This document shows positions 56,100 to 64,000 of a stretch of 64,000 bases of DNA, one piece after another. The notes below the pieces were generated by a model that saw only the letters and a program-made list of their open reading frames with translations, ran no database searches and was not told the DNA's origin. The DNA comes from Pseudomonadota bacterium (GTDB taxonomy: Bacteria > Myxococcota_A > Polyangia > Haliangiales > Haliangiaceae). How positions within the stretch are numbered: position 1 is the first letter of the stretch; each line of letters begins with the position of its first letter. Location: the NCBI GenBank assembly GCA_023428295.1, contig JAEYYV010000417.1:1-64000 (forward strand). Direction: 5' to 3'. The position numbers and the translations under genes are program-made.

Positions 56100-56627
56100 T
56101 CACTTCATCTCGGCCTTGAGCTTGTCGGTCAGGTCGACGGTCTTGTCCGACCACACCGTGGCGCCGCGATCGATGATCACGTGAACGCCTTCGGCCTTCG
56201 CGATCTTCTCGATGAGCGGCGTGGCCTGCTTGAGCAGCCCCTGGATGAGCTTCGTGCGATCGCCCGCGAGCTCGCGCTCGAGCTTCACGTACGTCTGCTG
56301 CAGCTCGACGAACTTCTTCTCCAGCTCGGCGCGCTTCTGCGCGAACGCTTCGGGCTTGAGCACCGCTTGCTGCTTCGCGAGATCCGCGTCGGCCTTCTTC
56401 AGGTCCTCTTGCTGCTTGTCGAGCTTGGCCTGCTTGTCCTTACGCGTCTTCTCGAACGCGTCGTTAGCGCGCTTGCCCGCCGGCGTGGTCGACAACGTGT
56501 CTTCGATGTCGATGATGCCGATCTTCGGGTTGGCGGGAACCGCGCTGGTGGCGCTTCCCGTCAGCAGCGGCGACGCCATCAGACCCAGACCGAGACAAGC
56601 GAGAGCAACGATTCCTAGGCGATTCAT
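56100..56627 (-). CDS. skp: OmpH/Skp-family periplasmic chaperone
   Basis: A 175-residue exported protein with a signal peptide, then the Skp head beta strand (KIGIIDIEDTL), a long charged coiled-coil arm (about 50-130, e.g. KKADADLAKQQAVLKPE and KFVELQQTYVKLERE) and the returning helix and strand (GVHVIIDRGATVWSD). Skp trimers carry unfolded outer-membrane proteins through the periplasm to BamA. GAGGT precedes the ATG. It lies 89 nt downstream of bamA, as usual. Confidence 0.9.
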   Translation of the reverse strand: MNRLGIVALACLGLGLMASPLLTGSATSAVPANPKIGIIDIEDTLSTTPAGKRANDAFEKTRKDKQAKLDKQQEDLKKADADLAKQQAVLKPEAFAQKRAELEKKFVELQQTYVKLERELAGDRTKLIQGLLKQATPLIEKIAKAEGVHVIIDRGATVWSDKTVDLTDKLKAEMK

Positions 56628-56716
56628 GTGGACCTCGTGCGGTTCATACGATGAGTTCGACGCGTGTCCAAGCCCGATGTTCAAGTCGTGATCGGACCGC
56701 CAACTCCGTCGAACTT

Positions 56717-59161
56717 CTAGAAGAAGTTGCCGATGGTGAACTCGAAGACCAACGGATCTTCGCCATCCTGTGCGTCGAGCGGGATGCCCCACTCGAAGCG
56801 GAGCGGGCCGATCGGTGAGAACCAGCGGAAGCCAAAGCCGACCGACTTGCGGATGCCATAGATGAGCGAGTCCGCCGGACGGAAGCACGGATCGAACTTG
56901 ATCGACGTCTGCGAGTTCTCGCGCTTCAGGTCGGGGCAGTAGCGACTCTCGAGGTTGTACGCGTTGCCCATGTCGAAGAAGAGCACGCCAGAGATGCCGA
57001 CCTTCTTGAACAGGGGGAACTCGACCTCGTTGTTGATGATGAGCTGCATGTTGCCGCCGAGCGGCAGCTCGCCGAGGCCGTTGCCGGGATCGCCGGGGGA
57101 CTGCGTCAGGAGCTTGGGACCGAGCGAGCGCGGCGCGTAGCCGCGGATGTCGTAGATGCCGCCCACGAGGTAACGCTCGGAGATGGGCACGCCGAGCGGG
57201 TCCGTCGACGTGGTGAAGCCGATCTCGAAGTTGCCGTGATAGACGAACGGGCCCCACAGCTGGCGGTAGTGGCGCGCGAAGCCACCCCAACGCCAGAACC
57301 TGTTCTCCGAGCCCGTGTACTTGTCGGCGTACTCGGCGAACACCGTGTGGTACCAGCCGCCGGACGGGAACAGACGGTTGTTGCGCGAGTCCCACGACAG
57401 CGACGCCCGAATCGACGACGTCACGCCGCCGCGGAACAGGTTGGCGACGCTCGCCGCTTCGATCGGTGCGCTCGTCGCGCCGAGATTGGTGAGACCGCCC
57501 GAGCCGGTGGTGATGCTGACGTCCTCGAGCTTGTACGTGAGGAAGGCGCGCGCTTCGTAGGAGAGGCCATAGCCCCACGTGAGCGTGCCACCGGATGCGT
57601 TGCGGTAGAACGTGCCGAAGCCGCGGCTCTGGTTGTAGAGGTCGAACGCGAACGTCCAGTTCGTATCGAGGAAGTACGGCTCGACAAAGCGCAGCAAGAA
57701 CAACTGCCGCAAGCTCGAGATCTGCGCCTGCAACGCGAGCGTCTGACCGCGACCGAACAAGTTGTTCTGCGAGATCTGCGCTTGCGCGATGAAGTTCTCG
57801 ACGGAGGAGAAGCCCGCGCCGATCTGGAACGTGCCCGTCGGACGCTCGCTGACCTCGACGTTCACCTCGACGAACTCGTCGGAGCTGCCGCGCTTGGTGG
57901 AGATGACGACGTTCTCGAAGAAGCCGAGCGCGGTGATGCGGCGCTTGGAGATCTCGAGGTTCGTGTTGTTGAACATCTCGCCTTCGGAGATGCGCATCTC
58001 GCGGCGGATGACCTTGTCGCGCGTCTTGGAGTTGCCGCGGATGTTGATGCGCTCGAAGTACGCGCGCTTTCCGCGTGCGATCTCGAACGTCATGTTGATG
58101 CGGCGGTTCGCGAGGTCGACCTTGGTGAGCGGGAGGACGTTCGCGTACGCGTAGCCTTGGTCCTGGTAGAAGTTCGAGAGCTTCTCGCGATCCTCGGCGA
58201 TCATCGTGCGCGAGAACCTCACGCCGGGGCGCAGCTTGACGCGCTTTGCATTCTCCTCGGCGCTGCCGATGAGATCGCCCTTGAAGTTGACCGAGCCGAT
58301 CGTGAACACCGGGCCCTCGTCGACGGGGATCGAGAGGTACATGTACTGCTTGTCGCGCGACAGTCGAAGCTGCGGCGTGCCGACCTTTACGTTGGCGTAG
58401 CCGCGGTCCCAGTAGTGCGCGCTGACGAGCAGGAGGTCGCGCTCGAACGCCTCCTGGCTGTACACGCCAGAGTCGTTCAAGAAGCTGAGCGCATCCGCGC
58501 GGCGCGTGGCGATCGAATTGCGGAGCTCGTCGTCGGAGATCGCGCTGTTGCCGATGAACTGCACCTCGCGGATCTTGACCTTGGCCTTCTCGTCGACGGT
58601 GAACCACACGTCGACCTCGGACTCGTTCACCGGCTTGACCTCGTAGTCCACCGTCGCGAGGTAGAAGCCCTTCTGCACGTAGAGGTCCGCGATCTTCTCG
58701 CGGTTCTTCTTCACCTTGCCGATGTCGACGATGGCGTCGATCTCGAGATCGAGCACCTCGTTGATCTTGTCGAGGCCCATCTCGCTGTTGCCAGCGATGA
58801 GCACCTTGCGGATCGACGGCTTCTCTTTGACCGCGAACGTGAGGATCACGCCGCCGGACGCCGCGACCTCCGCCTCGACGTCGATGTCGGCGAAGAAGCC
58901 CATCTTCCACATCGCGCGGAGATCCTCGCGCAGCTTCGCGGAGTCGAGCAGCGTGCCCGGCTTGCTGAGGAGCTGGACGCGAATGGCGTCGTCTTCGACT
59001 TTGCGGTTACCGCGGAACTGCACGCGCTCGATGGCGCGGCCTTGCAGCGTCACGCCCGCGGTGGGTGCCGTGGGATCCGCCGTGGGATCCGGCGACGGTT
59101 GCGCCGCGACGATGCCCACGGAGAGCATGGCGATCACGACTGCGCGGAGTAAACGGATCAC
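56717..59161 (-). CDS. bamA: outer-membrane protein assembly factor BamA
   Basis: An 814-residue Omp85 protein. After the signal peptide (SVGIVAAQ), five POTRA domains cover roughly residues 35-430, each with a G-N-x-K/S turn ([21 protein letters not shown], and others). The C-terminal barrel includes the loop-6 motif IRGY ([11 protein letters not shown]) and ends in an aromatic (TIGNFF). It inserts beta-barrel proteins into the outer membrane. The start overlaps the upstream lolD stop by 4 nt and skp follows, the classical arrangement. POTRA and barrel lengths look normal. Confidence 0.97.
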   Translation of the reverse strand: MIRLLRAVVIAMLSVGIVAAQPSPDPTADPTAPTAGVTLQGRAIERVQFRGNRKVEDDAIRVQLLSKPGTLLDSAKLREDLRAMWKMGFFADIDVEAEVAASGGVILTFAVKEKPSIRKVLIAGNSEMGLDKINEVLDLEIDAIVDIGKVKKNREKIADLYVQKGFYLATVDYEVKPVNESEVDVWFTVDEKAKVKIREVQFIGNSAISDDELRNSIATRRADALSFLNDSGVYSQEAFERDLLLVSAHYWDRGYANVKVGTPQLRLSRDKQYMYLSIPVDEGPVFTIGSVNFKGDLIGSAEENAKRVKLRPGVRFSRTMIAEDREKLSNFYQDQGYAYANVLPLTKVDLANRRINMTFEIARGKRAYFERINIRGNSKTRDKVIRREMRISEGEMFNNTNLEISKRRITALGFFENVVISTKRGSSDEFVEVNVEVSERPTGTFQIGAGFSSVENFIAQAQISQNNLFGRGQTLALQAQISSLRQLFLLRFVEPYFLDTNWTFAFDLYNQSRGFGTFYRNASGGTLTWGYGLSYEARAFLTYKLEDVSITTGSGGLTNLGATSAPIEAASVANLFRGGVTSSIRASLSWDSRNNRLFPSGGWYHTVFAEYADKYTGSENRFWRWGGFARHYRQLWGPFVYHGNFEIGFTTSTDPLGVPISERYLVGGIYDIRGYAPRSLGPKLLTQSPGDPGNGLGELPLGGNMQLIINNEVEFPLFKKVGISGVLFFDMGNAYNLESRYCPDLKRENSQTSIKFDPCFRPADSLIYGIRKSVGFGFRWFSPIGPLRFEWGIPLDAQDGEDPLVFEFTIGNFF

Positions 59162-60006
59162 GAAGCGGCTCCCTCTTCGCTCTTCGACTCGCGTTCCTCG
59201 GTCCGGGGTTCGCTGGTCGCGGCACCAATTCGCGCAGACGCTGACGGCGCCGGTGGCTCCGCGCCATGCGCTTCGTGGGTCTCCTCGACGAGGCGGCCGC
59301 CGTCGACCATGCGCAAGCGCTTGGGCATCAGCGACGCGAGCTCCGGGTTGTGCGTGACGACGAGCAGCGTCGAGCCACGCTCGCGGTTGAGCTCGAGGAA
59401 CAGCTGGTGGATCGCCTCGCCCGTCGAGCGATCCAGGTTGCCGGTGGGTTCGTCGGCGAGGAGTAGCGACGGTCCGAGCACCATGGCGCGCGCGAGCGCT
59501 ACGCGTTGCTGCTCGCCGCCCGAGAGCTCGCTCGGCCGGTGCGTCAACCGATGCGTGAGCCCGACGCGCCCGAGGATGTCCTTGGCCATCGTGCGCGCAC
59601 GCTCGACGGGATAGCGCTGGATCAGCGCCGGCATCATCACGTTCTCGACAGCGGTGAACTCCGGCAGGAGGTGGTGAAACTGGAACACGAAGCCGATGCG
59701 CCGATTGCGGAACTCGGCGAGCCGTGTCGCGTTCATCGTGGTGAGCTCTTCACCATCGAACTTGATCGATCCCGACGTCGGCAGATCGAGCGTCCCGAGG
59801 ATCTGGAGGAACGTCGACTTGCCGACGCCCGACGCGCCGACGACAGCGACCATGTCGCCCGGCTCGAGCGAGAGATCGATGTCCCACAGAATTGGCAGCG
59901 CCTTGCCGCTGTGCTGGTACGCCTTGCCGAGGCGACTCACCTCGATCCGCGCGCCACGCCCACGGATCGGAGTCACCAAAGCGTCGGCGGTGGGCTTATC
60001 AGTCAC
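59158..60006 (-). CDS. lolD: lipoprotein-releasing ABC ATPase LolD
   Basis: A 282-residue ATPase with Walker [10 protein letters not shown], signature [14 protein letters not shown], Walker [13 protein letters not shown] and the switch His in VVTHNP. It powers LolC/E in moving lipoproteins from the inner membrane to LolA. The C-terminal ~50 residues are a low-complexity acidic tail not typical of LolD. The N-terminus also has a ~20-residue extension before the ABC domain. It is followed by bamA with 4-nt overlap. The LolC/E gene lies upstream but separated by a barrel gene. Confidence 0.95.
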   Translation of the reverse strand: MTDKPTADALVTPIRGRGARIEVSRLGKAYQHSGKALPILWDIDLSLEPGDMVAVVGASGVGKSTFLQILGTLDLPTSGSIKFDGEELTTMNATRLAEFRNRRIGFVFQFHHLLPEFTAVENVMMPALIQRYPVERARTMAKDILGRVGLTHRLTHRPSELSGGEQQRVALARAMVLGPSLLLADEPTGNLDRSTGEAIHQLFLELNRERGSTLLVVTHNPELASLMPKRLRMVDGGRLVEETHEAHGAEPPAPSASARIGAATSEPRTEERESKSEEGAAS

Positions 60007-60221
60007 AGGGTAACTCGGGAAACTCTAAAGGGCGCAGACACTTAAGGGCGCCGGAACTTACTTGGCGGCCACGCGAGTGTCAACGCGCGATGGGACCATT
60101 GCCGAGCCAAGACGGTTGCCTAGGCGATCGCTCACCCGGCGCTCACCGGGCGAGGCGCGGCTCGTCGGGTGCGACCGTCGTCTCGTGTGCGAAACTAGCC
60201 CGACCGCCCGGACATTCCGCT

Positions 60222-60797
60222 TCAGAAGCCGAGAGAGAAGCCGAGCTTCCAGAAGCGCATCGTGCCGTCGAGGGAGCCGCGAGAGCTATCGAGCGAGCCG
60301 ATGTAGATCGAGTAGTCGATCAAGACCGACAGCTGCACCTTCATCGGAATGCGGTACTCGGCACCGACAGCGATGAGCCCCTGCCCGCCATCGACGTCGG
60401 TGGCCGCGAGGGAGTCGGTGTTTGCGCTCGTGTGCGCGATGCCGAGCTTGCCGAACAGGTCCATGCCGCCGCCGAGCGGATGGGAGTACTTCGCAGCGAG
60501 CGCGAGCGTGCGCGAGTCGTAGCCGATCGACTTGTTGACCACGAACGAGCCCACGGTCGCCGAAGCTTCCACACCGAAGCGGCTGAGGATGGGCGCACCC
60601 TTGAAGCGGATACCGCCAAAGATCTGTCCCGACCGGCCTGCGGGTCCCACCTCCTGAACACCGTCACCGTCGAAGCTGAGGCCCGCTCCCGGTCCGATCC
60701 CAAGTCCTGCGTAGCCGCCGATCCCGACCGGAGTGTCAGCGGCAGCGATGGACGAGGTCCCGACCAGGAGTGCAGCGACCAAGAGCGCGCGCGTCAT
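60222..60797 (-). CDS. small outer-membrane beta-barrel protein
   Basis: A 191-residue exported barrel: signal peptide (LLVAALLVGTSSIAAAD), then about eight amphipathic strands with glycine-aromatic turns (GGYAGLGIGPGAG, FGGIRFKG), ending MRFWKLGFSLGF, an outer-membrane C-terminal signature with final Phe. No Cys. ATG 60797 is preferred over the longer frame from 60896. It lies between the lolC and lolD genes, with 163-nt and 215-nt gaps on its two sides, so it may have its own promoter. Function unknown; OmpA/OmpW-like surface barrel. Confidence 0.68.
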   Translation of the reverse strand: MTRALLVAALLVGTSSIAAADTPVGIGGYAGLGIGPGAGLSFDGDGVQEVGPAGRSGQIFGGIRFKGAPILSRFGVEASATVGSFVVNKSIGYDSRTLALAAKYSHPLGGGMDLFGKLGIAHTSANTDSLAATDVDGGQGLIAVGAEYRIPMKVQLSVLIDYSIYIGSLDSSRGSLDGTMRFWKLGFSLGF

Positions 60798-60960
60798 GGC
60801 GGCATGCGCAGCATTCGGCGTGCCACGAACGCGAATCTGACAAGTGGGCGGATTCACGCGACCCAGGTGTGCAGGAGTTGATGGATTTTCACGCATTCCG
60901 GACGTTGGTGACGCATTCGGGCTCCAAGCGATCTAGCCGGCCACCGACACCGACGGTCGC

Positions 60961-63116
60961 TCAGTGGCGCATGCCCGCCGCGGGGCGGACGCGGGCGGCG
61001 AGGAGCGCCGGGTATAGCGTGGCGGCGATCGAGATCAGGATGCCTGCGGCGGCGGCCGCGGCCACCGACTGCGGGTCCACGTGGATCGGCAAGCGATCGA
61101 TGTAATAGACGTCCGGGTTGAGCGGTAGGCCGTAGCGACGTCCCGCCCAGCACGCGACGAGGCCCGTCGCGATGCCGAGCACCGTGCCGAACATTCCGAT
61201 CATGAGGCCCTGGATCGAGAACAACTGCATCACGCCGAAGTTCGATGCGCCGAGCGTCTTGAGGAGCGCGATCTCGCGCGCCTTCTCGACGACCACCATG
61301 ATCAGGTTGCCGACGATGGAGAACGACGCGACGAGGATCACGATGCCGAGGACGAGGAACATCGCGATCTTCTCGAGCTTGAGCGCGGAGAACAACGAGC
61401 GGTTCAGCTCGCGCCAGTCGACGATGCGGTATCCCGGCCCGAGGTTCTTGCCGATGATCGACAGGAAGCGCTCGGTGTCGTCGGGATCCCCGATGCGCAC
61501 CTCGATGCCGTCGATCGTGTCGCCGCGATCGAGGAAGTCCTGGTGTGACTCGAGCGTGACGTAGACGTACTTGAGGTCGTACTCGTACATCCCGGTGAAG
61601 AACACGCCGGCGACGCGGTAGTCGCGGTTGAATGGAATCGGCGTGCCGGTCGCGTCGGGGTTGGACGGATCCGAGAGCGGCGACACCACGCGAACTTCCT
61701 CGCCCGTGTAGAGGTGCGTCTGCTTGACGAGCTCGCGACCGACGAGGACGCCGGGGAGCGATTGCGTGCGACGAGAGATCGTGGACTCGGGGAAGTCGAC
61801 GACGTCGATCGGCAGCGAGTCGTGGTCGAGGATGCGCGTGCCACCGCTGGTTTGCGGCGCGCTGAAGTCCTGCGGCAGCTCGTCCGTGACGATCAGATCG
61901 TCTGGTGGCGGATCGACGTCGTCCGGGTTGTCGCGCGCTGGCGGAGGCGCAGCCGCGGGTGCCGACGAGAAGTCGATGGGATCGCCCGCCGTGGGCAGAT
62001 CGTCGGGCGCGGGATCCATCGCGCCCTCGTCGTGCTTGGTCTGCGGGACCTCGAGCTCGCGCCGATCCTCGACGAGCGGCTCGAGGCGCTCGATCGCCTT
62101 CTTGTCCTCGAGATCCGAGACGAGGTCGGTGACCTTGGCCACCGTCTCGGGATCGATGCCCTTGATGATGACGTTCATGCCGTTGTTGTGCGCGGCGATG
62201 ACCACCTCGCTGACGGCGTACGGCGTGGAGGCGACGACACCGGGGATGCGATCGATGCGCTCTTTGACCGCGCGCCAATCGTTGAACTCTCCCTCTTCGC
62301 GCGTGATCTGGATGTGCGCGTTGGAGCCGAGGATCTTCTCCCGCAGATCGGACTCGAAGCCCGACATCACGGAGAGCACGCAGACGAGCGCCGCGGTCCC
62401 GATCCACACGCCGCCGATCGGCACGGTGGTGAAGAACGTGAAGAACGCGCGCAGGCTACCGAAGAACGTGGCGAGCCCGGCGAACGCGCAGCCGACGAGG
62501 CTCGCGATGCCGAGCCCGAACACGATGCGCACCTGCGTCTCCGGCTGGAGATCGCTGAGGAACGGCGCCTTGCCCGTCACGATCAGCTTGATGACGACGT
62601 TACACACGACGCCGACGGCGAGGCCGACCAGGAACGACCACATCGCGGGACGCGAGTGACGGAGCACGCCCCAGAAGAGGATGATCGGGATCGCCGACGA
62701 AGTGATCGCGGTGATCATCGCGTTCGCACTCGCGCCGGGATTCATGTACGCGAGGAACGTCGCGCCAAAGCCTTCATCGCTGATAACGAACCACACGATC
62801 CGGACCGCGAACGCGACGAGGAGCGCGATCTTGGTCTGCTTCGTGACCTTCGGTTGTGCGACGAGCAAGTAGCGCCACGCGACGAACGAGCGGTAGCCCG
62901 CGAGATCCGAGAGCGCGTGCATGATCACGCCGAAGCCCACGAGCACCGGGCCGAACGCGGTGATGAACTGCCCGCCCGAGGCCTCCTGGTTGCCGAGCTT
63001 CGCGAACGACGTGACCGTGACGACGATGCCGGCGATGACGATCAAGGTGCCGAGGACGAGCTCGATCCACGCCCGCTTGTGCGAGATGGGCGCGTACGAA
63101 GGTGGTGGTGTGGAGC

Positions 63117-63120
<4 letters not shown>
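60961..63120 (-). CDS. lolC: enlarged LolC/LolE-type lipoprotein-releasing permease
   Basis: A 719-residue ABC permease (normal LolC/E ~400). The recognisable LolC/E core starts at about residue 225 with [38 protein letters not shown], continues through the periplasmic domain and ends with three helices ([21 protein letters not shown]). The additions are a ~200-residue N-terminal region with five to six extra membrane helices, and a ~100-residue Pro/Asp-rich insert in the periplasmic domain (about 375-440). The N-terminal piece [14 protein letters not shown] itself resembles the start of LolC. The start overlaps lysS. It is the only LolC/E seen; a single enlarged protein may act as a homodimer. 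Confidence 0.85.

Positions 63121-64000
<880 letters not shown>

Noticed and set aside
56100..58910. A 936-codon minus-strand frame overlapping bamA
   Set aside because: Its last 175 residues are the real skp; the rest is an Arg/His/Ala-rich shadow of bamA.

Overview
This window is GC-rich chromosomal DNA from a Gram-negative bacterium, most likely a member of the Myxococcota (myxobacteria and relatives). The evidence is a run of genes resembling the Agl/Glt gliding-motility machinery, two tandem outer-membrane barrels of a myxobacterial type, many lipoproteins, a Ser/Thr kinase, an FHA-type sigma-54 activator, and large secreted proteins built from Asp-rich 'DGIDNDGDG'-type repeats. Order and family cannot be fixed from sequence reading alone. 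I see no insertion sequence, prophage, CRISPR array, rRNA or tRNA. Nearly every base is coding.

Layout. 1-14.6 kb: an RCC1-repeat protein (5' end cut), lipoyl synthase LipA, a beta-helix lipoprotein, a TSUP permease, a Ser/Thr kinase, serine acetyltransferase, a nitrilase-fold protein that has lost its catalytic Cys, a DHH-motif protein, a large TPR protein, a class A penicillin-binding protein and a lipoprotein with a heme-like CX4CH site. 14.8-19.0 kb: a TolQ/ExbB-type channel and two TolR/ExbD-type proteins (one with a Cys-rich periplasmic insert), then a membrane protein and two tandem paralogous TPR lipoproteins. 19.1-21.1 kb: an exported protein and an RlmI-type rRNA methyltransferase. 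21.2-27.9 kb: two paralogous giant lipoproteins made of paired Asp-rich repeats alternating with PPC-like beta domains. 28.1-34 kb: a YXWGXW-repeat protein, then ybeY, a GAF/HD-GYP protein and phoH, then mazG and rpsT.

34-47.5 kb is the most interesting part. An FHA-sigma54 activator is divergent from a compact co-directional cluster: two outer-membrane barrels, an exported coiled-coil protein, three TPR proteins, a small exported protein, an FHA-like/TonB-C (AgmX/PglI C-terminal) transenvelope protein, a lipoprotein and a small barrel. As I recall the literature, the equivalent Glt genes of Myxococcus xanthus lie in two separate clusters; here they look fused into one operon whose first seven junctions include six 4-nt stop/start overlaps. 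Together with the 14.8-kb channel genes this suggests a complete trans-envelope, proton-driven machine. Whether it drives gliding or some other envelope transport cannot be told from sequence.

47.5-55.5 kb: an ABC1/UbiB-like kinase, a membrane GAF-GGDEF diguanylate cyclase, a 57-residue small protein, two lipoproteins (one an M28 peptidase), an MFS transporter and a PPC-domain lipoprotein. 55.5-64 kb: the outer-membrane biogenesis block fabZ-skp-bamA-lolD-(barrel)-lolC-lysS, all on the minus strand. It lacks the lpxD/lpxA genes usually found beside skp and fabZ, and it carries an enlarged LolC/E permease. lysS runs off the right edge.
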